The notes under the pieces were generated by a model that was given only the letters and a program-made list of their open reading frames with translations, searched no databases and was not told the DNA's origin. Source: Liriodendron chinense (lineage: Eukaryota > Streptophyta > Magnoliopsida > Magnoliales > Magnoliaceae). Taken from it: DNA of 64,000 nucleotides. The position numbers and the translations under genes are program-made. Below are positions 23,826 to 35,680 of the stretch, in pieces. Location of the stretch: positions 1,178,001 through 1,242,000 of the forward strand of contig PVNU02002353.1 in the NCBI GenBank assembly GCA_003013855.2, in the 5' to 3' direction. Each line of letters begins with the position of its first letter. The stretch's first letter is position 1.

Positions 23826-24170
23826 TTAGTGGGAGGATACTGGAAGGAACACCCTAAGGTGGAGCGTTACGCTGGCTGATGTTGGGTGTCCTAGGTGGAT
23901 GCAGACTATTGTGGTTGGATTGAACTGGAGACTGCGAGGGATGGTGATTGTGGTTGCACTAGGGCCGACTTGGATGCAGACTGCGGGATCTTGTGCTTGC
24001 ACGCGTTGGTGAAGCATCTCCTGCATGACTTTCGTATTCTGTGCCAACTCTCAGATGCGAGAGGCTAGCGTAGATTTTGTTGGATGTGACTATGAAAGAG
24101 TGGTCTCTGCCATTTCAAGATCTGGGAAGGGGAGAGTTTCTTCTTCATGATTGGCCATGGCAGTCTGAGA
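23826..24170 (-). pseudogene. Gag N-terminus remnant of the LTR element
   Basis: On the minus strand a frame starting MANHEEETLPFPDLEMAE, broken by two stop codons, runs into LAQNTKVMQEMLHQRVQAQ. A charged, Met/Gln-rich start located just inside the 5' LTR is what a plant gypsy gag looks like. Only about 110 codons are recognisable and the frame is disabled. Confidence 0.5.
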
Positions 24171-24430
24171 TGTGGTATGGATTAGGCTATGGTATAAGGG
24201 GTTTGCTTGGGAATTCCTGACTCGAATGGGCACAATGGTTCTAAATTTTTTGGGCTTTCAATTTTTCTCTTCTTTTCTGTATTTTGGAGATTAGGATGAA
24301 TGCAAGATGATGAATGTGCAAGAACTTATAATCCTTGAAAGTTTGTAAAGTCCTGTTTTTCAAGTTGGGTCACGACTAGTGGAACTAGCATTTTTCCAGT
24401 GGAGTCGACATTCTATGGATGCTGGGATCA

Positions 24431-25625
24431 TGGACATATCACACTCACGGGTGTGATTTTCATATATGTAAGAGGGGGTTATATTTGACTAGAGTCGCCA
24501 CTATCTAATTACTTCATTCTCACGGTCAGCTAGACCTTATAAAAATGCCAGGAGAGAGGATATGAAGATTTTTTAGTCCTAAGATGACTCCTTAATTTGC
24601 GACCGTAGATTTAGGAAAAGGGACCAGCAGTTATAGAGAGGGAAGGTGTTAGGCACCTACTTTGCCTGTACAAATGTACGGTCTTTACTTCATAGAATCT
24701 GACTAACTATTGAGGATTAAGATTAGTTCTTTCATACTAACGATGCAAAATGTGTGTAATGTCATATTATATTGCAGTGCCCCATGACAAGCTTTAGTTT
24801 TGGCTGGATAAATCCACCTTAACCCAATTACTTGCCAAAATGATTAGCTAATCAGACTAAATTTTTAATAGGCACGATCCGACTATGTCAGCAAGCTGTA
24901 GAGCATATGTTTAAACTGATCAGGTGATTAATTTTATGTATGTGTTATGTGCGTATGTTGTGGGTATGATGCAATGTTGAATGCAATGCCTATGACAAGT
25001 TGTAACATTAGCTCGATAATTCTGCCTTAACTACCTCACTTAGTACCGAAGCATAAACTAATCAACCAGAGTTTCTAATGGGTAGGATCTGATTTTATCG
25101 GCAAGCCGCAAAGCATACGCTCGAGTTGATTAGGTGCGCAATGCTATGTAATGCAATATGAATGTGTGGGATAAGTAGGAGAGTTGAGAAGTAAATGGAT
25201 ATTGTACGATGCTAATGTAAAAGTATATGAAGCCGATGAACAATTGGATGGCAAGTTGGATGCGGGTTTCACAAGGATTGGATTGAGTGGTTTGGATTAG
25301 GATCTTAGTAGCTTAAGGGGGCTAGGGGTTTAGCTAGACTAGCCTGACCTAGAATAGACTCCTCTTACTCTCACTTCTCCTTTGTGGAGGGAATGTGATA
25401 GATTACTTTTAGATCTACTAGTTTTCTTGGATATTCAGGATGCTAGCTGAAGATTTTCTGATATTTGAAGTGTGAAGGGGTTTTTCTTTAATTCTTAGGA
25501 AGTCTAGGGTTTAAAATGGCTTATAAGGCTAAGATTCAAGATTGTCATGTGGCATGATATGAATGATTGGATGAGATAGTAAAAGGATGATTTAGGCTAA
25601 AGGAAGGGGTACCAAGGTCGTGTGT
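24431..25625 (-). repeat. LTR (5' LTR, truncated)
   Basis: Direct-repeat partner of 20106-21330. It lacks the TATTTAAATA palindrome region and stops near 25625, where AAAATAAAAAATAAAAAA begins. Substitutions and small indels are plentiful, suggesting an old insertion. Confidence 0.6.
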
Positions 25626-27254
25626 TACCAAAATAAAAAATAAAAAATCCTTAGCTAGGCAACCATCAATCTTGAATGCATGTTGAAGGATTGTTTCATT
25701 GCTGTAAAATGTATATTTCTTTGTGCATGTGCGGTCCACTTAATAAATGGATGGATTAAGAAAATTCAAGAGAGAAATGAGCTTTCTTTTATCAATTTTC
25801 GAGACAGGTTGGGTTTGGCTCAAGCCCAACCAAAATTTTTTAGGTCAGGGTTGGGCCTAATGCTTGGCCATGACATGCTTGGGTTGGGCTTGGGGCTTGA
25901 GTCGTAAGTGTGGGGTAGGCCTCAAACTTAGCCTGGCCTAACCCAAATCCAATTTGTAGTTGACAAAAAAAAAGGCATGTGAAATGTTCTTGTTTAATTT
26001 GTGCTCAATTATTAAAATAAGGTAAAAAATAAGTTTTAAGAAATGAAAAGTTCAAGTTTAATATGGTTTAGACCTTAAAAAAAAAAAATGGAGTGAAAAA
26101 AATGGCTACACAAGTGTGTATAATATGTCTGTGTATGTCTTATCTAAATATGGTTAAAATAGAAATCTATAATTAGAATTTAATCTACATGTAAGAAAAC
26201 TAATGTAGATGGATGGCAAAATGGTGTTCCTTACCCTTTTCAAATCCTTCCTTTTCAAGAAATCCTCTAATGAAAATTTTCACCTTTTAATTAATTTTAT
26301 CAATGGGTGTTGTCTACTAATCTATATTTTTTAGGAAAATTTACCAAAAAATATTGTCCACAAATTGATTTTTTTGAATAAAAAGTGTTTTATTATTAGG
26401 TGCTTTATTATTTAAAAGATGAGTAAAATGTATTTTATTAACTCGTTGATTGTAATAGACCAACATAAGACTATTAGATAGCACTTGATTTTAATCGAAT
26501 TATATAATAATCTATTACATTGTGCCTGTATGAGTTCTCGTGCTTTCATTGGCAGCCCCAGCCTAGAAAAAGAAATGCGCAAGGCCTGTTTTGCCCATTT
26601 TCAATATAAGCCCCATTATTGAATTTTTCGTTGATCGGTAATCTGGTATGGCTTTTAGGCTAGATAAGGCTTTTAGGCTTTCACCAATCTCAGCAGCAAG
26701 CTCTTAGCTAGCAAAGATCATGATTAAATTTTGATTCCACTGAATTGTAGATAAGTAAATATTGTCAAATGAATGAAATGCTAATTCAATTTGGCTTCAT
26801 TTGACTATTAATCAACTTGAATTTGAGATGTGTATCAGGTGGGCCCTATCATGTATGTTTCAAGTCCTAGAAATCAGGCCAGCTTGAACTTCTTGGAGGC
26901 CACAAATGCACATAAAATGTGAATGGCTGGTAAATCCTTTATGACCATCCATCTCTTTGTACATGTATGGCCCATCTGATAACTTAAATGGCCTGATTTT
27001 AAGGTATTGAAAGATAAGATGGGTACTTTATCATATTCTTAAAAAAAAAAATTGTAAGTGTGGTTTAGCGTGTTGAAGTGGTCTGCCAAACAAAACAAGT
27101 AAAGCATATAAAGGTGTACTATTATCTTTCGTATACTATATTGACTAGATTCGAGCATTGCTCATCTAATTGGTAATTATATCAATAGTGATCACTTTGT
27201 CTTCTTTTTACTGTATATTTCTTTTGACTATTACTTTTATGTCTATCTCCTCTA
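25626..27254. other. AT-rich non-coding interval
   Basis: No gene. Bases 25805-25950 are rich in self-complementary words (GGGTTTGGCTCAAGCCCAAC, TTGGGTTGGGCTTGGGGCTT), like a hAT-type MITE remnant with no clear ends. Confidence 0.4.
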
Positions 27255-28640
27255 CAGTTGTAGATGTCACAAAGGATACTCAATGGAAAGTAACAATACT
27301 TGATGAGATGAACGCTCTTGAAAAACAAAGCATATGAGAATTAATTGATCTTCCTAAGGAAAGACATGTCATCAGATGCAAGTGGGCTTACACCTTAAAA
27401 AGTACAATCTTAAGTGGATGGTTGCTCGATACAAGGCATGTCTAGTTCCAAAAGGGTTTAAATAGAAATCAAGAGTTGACTATCATGATATTTTTTCACT
27501 TGTAGCCAAGGTAAATTTAATTAGTTGGTGTGACTCTCTCATTTGTAGCATACTACCATTGGCCATTTCACCTATTAGATGTTAAAAATGCTTCCATCCA
27601 TGGTGATTTACATGAGGAGACGTATGCTGCCGTCACCAGGCTTTTGTCCACTTGGGTCCAATGGCTGCATATGTTATCTAAAGAATGTGCTTTATGGGCT
27701 AAAACAATCTCCTAGGTCTTGGTTTGAGCATTTCGATTCTATTGCCGTTCATATTGGATTCTAGCAACGTGCTTCTTACCTTTCTTTGTTTATCAACAAA
27801 AAAACACTGATAATTTCACCGTTCCATAGTCATATATGTTAACGACAGCTCCTAACGGAGAATGGTGTAACAAAAATATCCAAGGTCATGTAAGTTTTTG
27901 CTTCTTAATTAAATAATAAAGAATTCAGGCTGGCACTTTCTTGGAATAAAAGTTGCATGATCCACACATGGCATTTTTATTTCTCAAATAAAGTATATCA
28001 TTGATCTTTTGGCCACTTCAGGAATGATTGGGTCTCGCGCATTATTGTCATTTGGAGGACAAGCTCATTTATCTCTTCAACACTTGCCCCAACATTGTGC
28101 ATGTATGTAGTCTACAACTAAGTTCTGCATATTTGTTAAAGGCAATATTGTCTCTTTGAAATATTAAGAAACAATAGGTTATTACACGATCTCCAGTAAA
28201 AGCTGAATATCGAGCTATGGGGGCATGGTACCAATGAAGTGCTTTGGCTACACTCCTTTCTTATTGATCTCGGCCATGTTACCACGTCTATTGTTCCTTC
28301 CTTTTTTTTTTATTCTTTTTATTCTTTTTTGTAACAATCAAGCCATAATTCACATTGCGTCTAATCAAAATTTTCACAAATGTATAGAGTACATTGCAGT
28401 CGACTACCTACCGTGAGGAGCTAACAAGTGATGTTATTAGCACACCTCATATCGCGTCCAAGGATCAGCTAGCAAATATATTTACAAAAGATGTTATAGG
28501 ATTTCATTTGAATGACATTGTAATCAAGTTCGGATACTCGATATCCATACTGTAGCTTGAGGAGAGTTCTAGTGTGGGATACTGTATTTAAGTAGTCCTG
28601 CATATTATCATATTTATTCCAATTTTATAAATAAGAGAAA
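27255..28640 (+). pseudogene. Ty1/copia pol fragment (RT to RNase H) with LTR start
   Basis: Broken frames spell the copia RT landmarks in order. They are a W..M..EM.ALEKQ entry with CKWAYTLK near 27270-27400, then HLLDVKNASIHGDL near 27560-27610 and LYGLKQSPRSWFEHF near 27690-27740. RNase H traces follow (CNNQAIIHIASN near 28330-28380, SKDQLANIFTKD near 28460-28490). A GAGGAGAG purine tract precedes TGTGGGATACTG at 28573, the likely 3' LTR start, which is lost after about 70 bp. Several stops and frameshifts make it non-functional. Its end lies about 180 bp from the POD3 stop codon. Confidence 0.8.
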
Positions 28641-28817
28641 GGGAGAGGGAGAACTCTAAACACCCTAATTTACTTAAATAATAAAAATTAACAATAATAA
28701 TGAACTAATTTATTTTCACAATCGAAAATATTACAGAACCAAAACTAGAATACAAATCTAGAAATGGCATGAACATTCAAATCTTGTGCTGTGGAAGCAA
28801 TCAAACTGAACCAAAGC

Positions 28818-30887
28818 CTAACTGTTTACCACGGCACAGTTCTTTCTGATCTCACCCGTCGATCCCGTCTTTACTTCAATGCGGCCCATCTTCTCGATGG
28901 ATCGTGCAAACTCCTTATAGAATTTTGTAACTGGGCCATTGATGAGTTCTGTAACAATATCTCTTGAGTTGCTCATTGTGGTCAGAGCTGCATCTGACTC
29001 GAACAAACCTCGTCTCTTCAGTAGAAGTTGGTAGTAGCTAAGATCGAACGTCCTGAAACTGCCCGGGTCCATTTCAACCAATGTGGTGTTATCCGTCTGC
29101 GTCTTGCACTTGTTCTTACGGAGCTCTGCGGCATACTCGCTGTCTAGAGATGGGTCTTCAGTGCCTGGTCCTGTGAAGTTATAGAGCCGGTTGCTGAATG
29201 CTGTACAGTGAGCGACGCCAATTGTGTGGCCCCCTGTGATGATCAAAGACAATTACCGATCATGCACATTTTACACCCTTTATGTAAATCCAGACTGTCA
29301 TCGGAGTCATGGGACCCATAGTGGATGGACCATTGATCATCAAAAGGATAATTAGAAAAATTCAATTTTGATATCAATTGTTAAAAGATCAATATCAGTT
29401 TTCTACAATGCTCCATCAAAAAGGGGCCGTGATTTGTGTGGTCATTACTGAATACTAGTGGACCACTACTTAAGGATGAGGAGGAACTGAAGTAGTCTAG
29501 CCTATATCACTTAGCACTGAATGTTTGTAGCTTACCAGATAACAGAACCAAATCTTGCACATCAAGACCTTTGCTAGCGAAACTCGATTGCAGAGAACTG
29601 AAATTGAAAGTTGGAGCAGGGATTTCGTTTAAGGCTTCAGAAGCATTCGAAACGGTCCCATCTCTACGACCGGTGGGGACCCGCCAAGATGGTCCTCCCT
29701 GTTGTTGAAGAGGAAGTAATAAACAAGATGGTTTAGTTGCAACATGAACAAATGCTACAAGGTATTCAATTTTGGAGGAAGATCATTTAATTAATTCAAC
29801 ATCAGAGCATTCATTAGGTGGGTCCACAATGCAGATGGACAGTCTCAAGAACAAGAATGCTACATGTAATGTTGAATATGGATTGTTGTTTGTAGGAGTC
29901 CTATTTTCTGAAAAACATCTGGCCCCCTTGATGACTTGGGCCAGCCTAATTTCAGAGCCAGGGGATATTGATGATGGGTCCCTCCTGATGAATGGCCTTG
30001 ATCTACACATGAATAGAGCAATCAAATCTCTTACTAGACTGAATTGAAATATTGGTGTGACTGAATTCCTACAATCACTACAACTGCATCTCTTGCAGCC
30101 AATGTAAGGATATCAGCACACGAAACAATGCCGGGGCACTCGGCTTCTAACAAACTCTTCACACGATCGATGAAGTCGAAGCCTCGGAGGGTCTGATTTG
30201 GAATCGAAGCCTTCTCTGCTGAGTTAGCTGAGGTTGAATTCAGTAGAACAGATCCATCACAACCCTGAAAAAATTTAAAAATAAAAAGAACTCAAAACAA
30301 CAATTCAATCCTTGTATCTCTCACACTAAACAGAAATTCCCACATTTTAGTAGATCATCCAGACCATCCAAATCATGGGACCCATTACGAATAGAGTGGA
30401 AACCCAAAAATAAAACTCATCCAATGATCCTAACAATATAATTGATGTCCATAATATGGATGGTGATCAAGAAAATAATCAGCAGGCCAACCTCATCGGT
30501 CATGTCTGATGAGTGTGATTATCAAGGTATGCTTACATCCACAATGGGGCCGACAATTTGGACAGTATGGATCGACACACATTACACGGCAATAGAAACC
30601 GCAACCGAATTAAAAGAAAAAATGTTCAGTCTCCATTAAAAATCATAACCAAACAGAGGAAAACAGGGGATACTGACCCTCACAAAGCAGTCATGGAAAT
30701 GCATTCTCAGAAGCTGTGCTGCCAACGACGGCACTCTCGATATATGCTGCTTCACATAGTCTGATACGATCTTCTCCGCTTTGGGGCAGTTCTGATCATA
30801 AAATCCCATTTTCAGAGTAGCTTGAGCATGGCCCAGAAATCCCAAAAATCCAAGGATGAGAATCCCAGAGCAGCTCAACTTCTTCAT
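28818..30887 (-). CDS. Class III secretory peroxidase POD3 (4 exons, 326 aa)
   Basis: Coding order on the minus strand: 30887-30678, 30264-30073, 29698-29536, 29233-28818, giving 327 codons including TAG. The introns sit exactly as in POD2. The signal peptide is residues 1-23 (ends AQA). The distal site is R61/H65 and the heme ligand is H191 in TGGHTIG, where the split Gly codon is rebuilt by splicing. The PNQTLRGF and PTGRRDG blocks and all eight Cys are present. It is highly similar to POD2 in exons, introns, 3' UTR and core promoter, but has one extra residue in exon 2 and differs at GCDG versus GCDA and AARDAVVVI versus ATRDSIVVT. The intron 2 donor is the less usual GTAGGA. Role: apoplastic hydrogen-peroxide-dependent oxidation, Prx3/Prx27 type by resemblance. 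It is a duplicate of POD2, with about 25 kb between the two starts. Confidence 0.95.
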
Positions 30888-30964
30888 TGTTCATACAAAA
30901 ATGTAGAATGCCTCTCTCTCACTTGTATTTTCTACTCTTAATGGACAGAACACATGATAGACAG

Positions 30965-30972
30965 CTTTATAG
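30965..30972 (-). promoter_or_regulatory. Putative TATA box of POD3
   Basis: CTATAAAG on the minus strand, about 80 bp before the ATG, in the same context as POD2 (TTGAAGGAGCTTCTATAAAG, trimmed). Confidence 0.7.
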
Positions 30973-31149
30973 AAGCTCCTTCAATTATTTGAATTGTTGA
31001 AACAAAGCCAAAGGGTAGAATCAAGAAAGGTGCAAAGGCTATTCCCTACACGTACCAATATGCAGCTTTTCTGGCAAGATCGAATCATTCATCTGGTGGG
31101 TCCCACTGATTATGTGCCTTACTTGAATAAGGGAAGCGTAGTAGGTGCG

Positions 31150-31600
31150 TCCCGGCCCCACTGAAGATGGTGCATCCCTTACCATGGGGCCCACCTTGAT
31201 GTATGTATTATATATCCATGCCCTCCATCTGTTTTTTCAGATTATTTTAGGGCATGAGTTGAAAAATGAAGCAGATCCAAATCTCAGGTGGATTATATTA
31301 TAGTAAATAGTAGTGATTGACCATTAATAGATTCTTGTGAGCCACAATAGTTTTGGATCAAGCTGATATACATATATATTTCCCTTTACCTATTTTTATG
31401 TGACATTATCAATAGTTTGGATGAAAAATAAACATTATGGTGGGTCATAGGAAGTTTTTAATGGTGTTGTGTTCAGCCACCACTGCTTCCTATGGTATGG
31501 TTCACCTGAGATTTAGATCTGCTTCATTTTTGGACTCGGGAAAACGGATGGACAGCGGGGATATAGAATACATACATCAAGTTGGGCCCCACAATAAGGG
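31150..31600. repeat. Foldback repeat copy upstream of POD3
   Basis: Left arm (GGGGCCCACCTTGATGTATG, GCCCTCCATCTGTTTTTTC) and right arm (GAAAACGGATGGACAGCGGG, ATACATCAAGTTGGGCCCC) face each other. It is absent from the corresponding place upstream of POD2 and so was probably inserted after the duplication. Confidence 0.65.
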
Positions 31601-31719
31601 CCGCGCTATCTTGGGCAAGGCCGCGGCGCACCTAATTCAATCCCTAGAACAACGGATAGCCTGCAATTGCACTGAAAAGAGGTGGTCCAAAGTAAGAAAA
31701 AACAAAAAAGTTTGGCCCA

Positions 31720-31920
31720 CCCAACTTTAATGCCACAGCACATTCCAACTTAGGCCTGCTCCCAAGAAGGTTTTAATGGCCATATGGTCCACCTGCTGAG
31801 ATTTGGATCTACTTCATTTTTTGGACTTATGCCTAAAATGATCTAGATAAACGGATGGACGGAATGGATATAGAATACTTACATCAAGGTGGGCCCTACA
31901 GTAAGGGCTGCACCGTTTTG
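31720..31920. repeat. Right half of a foldback repeat
   Basis: Only the right arm (ATATGGTCCACCTGCTGAGA, AAACGGATGGACGGAATGGA, CATCAAGGTGGGCCC). The neighbouring 31610-31700 and 31920-32010 segments are a local duplication (TAGCCTGCAATTGCACTGAA versus TAGGCTACAATTGTACTGAA). Confidence 0.55.
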
Positions 31921-32079
31921 GGTCCAGAAACAAGCATCCTAATCATCAGATAGGCTACAATTGTACTGAAAAGACAGGTGCTCAAAAGAAAGAAAAAACA
32001 AACAAGTATGGCCCACCCGATAGCTGGATGTGATATTACCCGCCACAGCACATACCAACTTAGACCTGCCTGCTGAAAG

Positions 32080-32280
32080 GCCTGGATTTCGCACACACAT
32101 GCGAGTATCCAAGATTGACACGTGTGGGGAGAGTTAGAGTAGCCATGTCAAACAAGCAAATGACTACATGATTGAGGAGCGGGCCATGGGCCATCATGGG
32201 CCATGTCCATTTGCTTCTCTGCATCCTTTTGAAATCTTTTAGGTTGTACTAGGTATAAGGCGAGGAAGATTTGAAGGAAA
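32080..32280. other. Upstream block conserved between POD3 and POD2
   Basis: Words CACACATGCGAGTAT, TTGACACGTGTGGGGAGAG and TAGCCATGT recur in order upstream of POD2 at 6010-6090 (ACACATGCGAGTAT, TTGGCACATGTGGGGAGAG, TAGCCATGT). The distance to the gene is larger here because repeats entered in between. It could hold promoter elements; a CACGTG core is present here, but the POD2 copy has CACATG. Confidence 0.55.
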
Positions 32281-32375
32281 CGGATTGGGTTCTATCCCCA
32301 CCAGGACATCTGTGGGCTCACCTTGATGTATGTGTTTTATTCATGAGTCCAAAAAGAAGACAGATCTATTTTGGG

Positions 32376-32484
32376 ATTCCACACACGTGAGCCATTTTGG
32401 CACGTCTGCCTTAAGAATGAATAAGTTGGTGGGATCCTCCACACACGTGAGCCATTTTGGCACGTCTGCCTTAAGAATGAATGG
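32376..32484. repeat. Two-copy tandem repeat with CACGTG cores
   Basis: The unit of about 62 bp (CCACACACGTGAGCCATTTT, then GGCACGTCTGCCTTAAGAAT) occurs twice in a row, with units starting near 32379 and 32441. Each has a CACGTG core and an ACGTC word. Confidence 0.85.
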
Positions 32485-32549
32485 TCCTCTGATGCCTTGG
32501 GACCGGAAGAATCTACATCTCGCCGTTGTAAGCAGCGCTTGCAGTACTG

Positions 32550-32945
32550 GAGTTCCTTGGGCCCACCGTGATGTGCTTGAGATATCCACTCCCTCCATCA
32601 GTTGAGCCACCTCATGTTCATGTGGGTCACACCATGTGAACAATTTAAAATCACAACTAAAACCTCTCAATTCAGGTGGTGTGGCCTACCTGCGTTGTAG
32701 CAGGATGATTTTTACTATGTCTCTTCATCCTGGTTTTGTCTCACCTGATGAACGGGTTGGATGAAATATAAACAAAATGGTCTCCCTAAGTAGGTTTCTA
32801 TGGTGGGCATCCCCTTCCAACTTTCCCCAGTGGTGTGGCCCACGTAAATTATGAACCAGCCGGATTTCTAGGTTCATATTCCAGAATGAGATTTCTCAAC
32901 GGATGGACGGAATGGATTTTACACATACATCATGGTGGGCACACT
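32550..32945. repeat. Diverged foldback repeat
   Basis: Left end GGGCCCACCGTGATGTGCTT and right end GGATGGACGGAATGGATTTT then ATACATCATGGTGGG pair imperfectly. The mid-region differs from the common subfamily. Non-coding. Confidence 0.5.
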
Positions 32946-33140
32946 GGGCTCGGGTGTTGTACACTCTTCGTTGGACGCGTTGTAAAGGATTTCGGTCCCT
33001 TTCCATGACTCGCGGGATGATTTTCAGTTTTCAGCTCTTACGTAATTCAAACAACGAAAAAGACAAATCGTCGCTGTCAAATCATGATAATGACCCAATC
33101 AATTATACACATGATGGAAGTGATGGTGTACCGTGACCAG
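32946..33140. other. Segmental-duplication anchor (copy 2)
   Basis: Bases about 33045-33125 (TAATTCAAACAACG, then TCGCTGTCAAATCATGATAA) match about 13415-13490. No gene. Confidence 0.5.
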
Positions 33141-33145
33141 TCCAC

Positions 33146-33664
33146 TGTTTAGAAAAGGACGCCTCAACCTGTATGCAACAGCAAAAGGCCACCGACGAGA
33201 TGGAAATCAAGACAGAAGTTGCTACAGCATTTTTTTTAACATTCGGCCAATAATTTCCTTGTTGTAGTAGGATTCTTGCTTAGTTATATGTAAAGAGTTT
33301 CTAAACTCAATTTTCTCCTATTTAATGAGTGTATTATGCGATTAGATGCATTCAAGATTGAAAAAAAAGATTGAGAGAGGTTTTAGGTAAGAGAAAGAGC
33401 TTAAGAAAATGATTATCTTCTTGGAAAAGCTTAAATTTCTCTTGTGAGCTTGTGATCTTAGGGTTTGGGTTCATCTCTTGTAACTTCTAATATTATAATG
33501 GATTGGTGTCGTTTTATGTCGTGATTTTTTACCTATGAGGGGTTTTTCCACATTAAATTCAGATTGTCTATGTGTGGTTGTTTGCATGCATTGTGTTGTT
33601 TGTTTGATTCAATTTGCTGCTTGTGTTTGACTTTATTTCTGCTGCCGGCCCTTCTATCCTAACA
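33146..33664 (+). repeat. 5' LTR of copia element
   Basis: 519 bp. Aligns with 35132-35680, for example ATCAAGACAGAAGTTGCTA in both and TTGTGATCTTAGGGTTTGGG in both. The 3' LTR has extra bases near 35165-35190 and 35225-35260. Confidence 0.9.
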
Positions 33665-33667
33665 ACT

Positions 33668-33679
33668 GGTATCAGAGCA
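33668..33679 (+). other. Primer-binding site (Met-tRNA type)
   Basis: TGGTATCAGAGC, three bases after the 5' LTR. This is the common plant copia primer-binding sequence. Confidence 0.85.
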
Positions 33680-33732
33680 ATCGTTGGGGTGTAACAGAAA
33701 TTCGAATCTGAAACAAGAGCATAGCATCGGGC

Positions 33733-34338
33733 ATGAGGTTCGATATAGAGAAGTATTCGGGAAAAAATAATTTTGAACTTTGGAAGGTGAAGATGAAAAG
33801 CCTTCTAGTTCAGCAAGGATTACAAGATGCGCTCATTGGAAAGCGACCGTAGGCTATGAAAGAAGAAGAGTGGAAGAAGATCGATGAAAAAACCAATGTC
33901 TCAATCCAATTGTGTTTGGCAGATAAGGTCATGTATAACGTTATAAAAGAGAAAACTGCGGCTGAAATATGGGCGAAATTGGAGAATATCTACGCAAAGA
34001 AATCTCTGAAAAATCATATATATTTGAAGCTTCAGTTGTATAATTTGAAGATAGTGGATGGGAGCGATGTTGAGAGCCACATCAGCAATTTCAATAAGCT
34101 TATTTGCAAATTGATCGATGTAGATGAACCGATGAAGGACGAGGATCAAACGTTTATCCTGTTAAATTCTCTTCCAGAATCATATGAGTCGCTTAAGGAC
34201 TCGTTGTATGTAGGTAGGAAGACTATTGGCGTGGAAACCATTATCTCAACCCTTCAGGCGAAGGCGATGAGAAGGAAAAGCGGTTGCGTGGGTCCCTCTA
34301 CGGATGATGCACTGGTTATGAGAGGGAGGAAATTCTGA
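33733..34338 (+). pseudogene. Copia gag with one stop codon
   Basis: The frame opens MRFDIEKYSGKNNFELWKVK (YSGxNNFxxWKxxM is the typical copia gag start) and is interrupted by TAG at 33850-33852. It then stays open for 160 codons, including the UBN2/gag-like stretch LCLADKVMYNVIKEKTAAEI and LLNSLPESYESLKDSLY. It ends before the zinc knuckle, where the reading shifts: CWNCGKND at about 34400 and VRRDCSNPEK at 34429 are in different frames. It encodes a nucleocapsid precursor in intact relatives. Confidence 0.85.
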
Positions 34339-34569
34339 GCAGGGTGGAGGATCTCCGTCATCGAGATCTAAATCAAAGGGTAAGTGGAAGTACAAGACGA
34401 GATGCTGGAATTGTGGGAAGAATGACACGTGAGGAGGGATTGTTCGAATCCCGAAAAAAGGCAGGAGAAGTCTGGAGATTCTTCTAGGGAGGGGGTCAAT
34501 ACCGTAAAGGACGATTGTAATGCTTTGCGATGTATTAATTGTATCTGGCATAAAGTCTCTTGGCGGAGA

Positions 34570-35010
34570 GTGACTCTTAGATTCAGGTGCATCATGTCAT
34601 GTATGTCCTGACCGGAGTTCATTCATGACATACAGAAAGTATGATGGTAGATTGATTGTTGTGGGTGATGGCTACGCTAGCAATATGGTAGGTATTGGTT
34701 CGGTGCGCATTAAGATGTTCGTACGGGATCGAACGGATCTTTAAAGGTGTGAAGCATATCCCTGAGATAAAAAGAAATGTAATGTCTCTTAGTGCACTCG
34801 AGGCGAAAGGGTGTAGGTTCATCAGCTGTGATCGATATTGTAAAGTGGTGAAGGGAGCACTCGTAATAATAAAGGCATGGAGGTGCGATAATCTTTACAA
34901 GGTGATTAGGAGCACAATTCATGATAGAGCTACGAGATCAGCAGCGGGATCCACGGTTGCTCGTATATGGCAAGAGAAAAAGTGTCATATGAGAAGAGCA
35001 ACAAGATGTG
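34570..35010 (+). pseudogene. Copia protease / gag-pre-integrase remnant
   Basis: Pieces in several frames: DSGASCHV-like sequence near 34575-34605 (protease active-site region), then GVKHIPEIKRNVMSLSALEA near 34745-34805 and a following WRCDNLYKV. These are the segments found between protease and integrase in copia Pol. Integrase does not follow. Confidence 0.65.
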
Positions 35011-35131
35011 TGAAGATGCAAAGATAAAGTCGATGGGGCACGAGAAGCGATGGGACTATGATGATGACAAAGTAGAGGTGGATGTTGTGCGTGGCAAGGT
35101 GGTGCATGAAGATTAGAGTCGTGGTGGAGTT

Positions 35132-35680
35132 TGTTGGAAACAGACGCCTCAACCTTCATGCAATAGAGGCCACCGACTGGTCGGTCATGGTGGAGATCAA
35201 GACAGAAGTTGCTAGAGCGTTTTTTGGGCATCCGGCTGGCCGGCCGATCTGTCAGCAGTTTCCTTGTTATAATAGGATTCTTGCACGATTTTGCACAAAA
35301 AATTTTTAAACTCAGTTTTCTTCTATTTAAGGAGTGTATTACAGGATTAGATACATCTAAGATTGGAAAGAAGATTGAGAGAGATTCTAGGTAAGAAAAA
35401 GAGCTTGAGAAGAGAGTTTTCTTATTGGGAAAGCTTGGATTTCTCTTGTGGGCTTGTGATCTTAGGGTTTGGGTTCCATCTCTTGTAACTTTTAATATTA
35501 TAGTGGATTTGTGTCACTTTATGCCGTGATTTTTTACTCGTGAGGGGTTTTTCCACGTTAAATTCGGATTGTCTATGTGTGGTTGGTTGCATACATCGTG
35601 ATTGCATTGTGTTACTTGTTTGATTCAATCTGCTGCTTGTGTTCAACTTTACTTCCATTGTCGGTCCTTCTATCCCAACA
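35132..35680 (+). repeat. 3' LTR of copia element
   Basis: 549 bp, partner of the 5' LTR; the GTGGTGGAG purine stretch before it is a plausible polypurine tract. Confidence 0.9.

Larger units (their letters stand above)
20106..25625 (-). mobile_element. Decayed Ty3/gypsy-type LTR retrotransposon
   Basis: Two long direct repeats (20106-21778 and 24431-about 25625) read as LTRs of a minus-strand element. In that orientation the LTR starts TGTAGACACCCC and is preceded by a purine tract. A decayed primer-binding-like site (GTCGACTCCACTGG) follows the other LTR near 24400, and a gag-like start lies just inside it. From memory this layout suits the Tat/Ogre-like branch. The internal region is only about 2 kb of element DNA plus a MITE, so RT and integrase are missing. 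The 5' LTR lacks about 430 bp relative to the other. Confidence 0.65.
33146..35680 (+). mobile_element. Short Ty1/copia LTR retrotransposon with 5-bp target duplication
   Basis: The 5' LTR is 33146-33664 and the 3' LTR 35132-35680; both start TGTT and end CCTAACA or CCCAACA. TCCAC flanks the element on both sides (33141-33145, 35681-35685). The primer-binding site TGGTATCAGAGC follows the 5' LTR, as for initiator Met-tRNA priming. The internal part is only about 1.47 kb and holds gag, a broken zinc knuckle, a protease-like piece and a gag-pre-integrase-like piece. Integrase, RT and RNase H are absent, so it is an internally deleted, non-autonomous copy. Confidence 0.92.
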
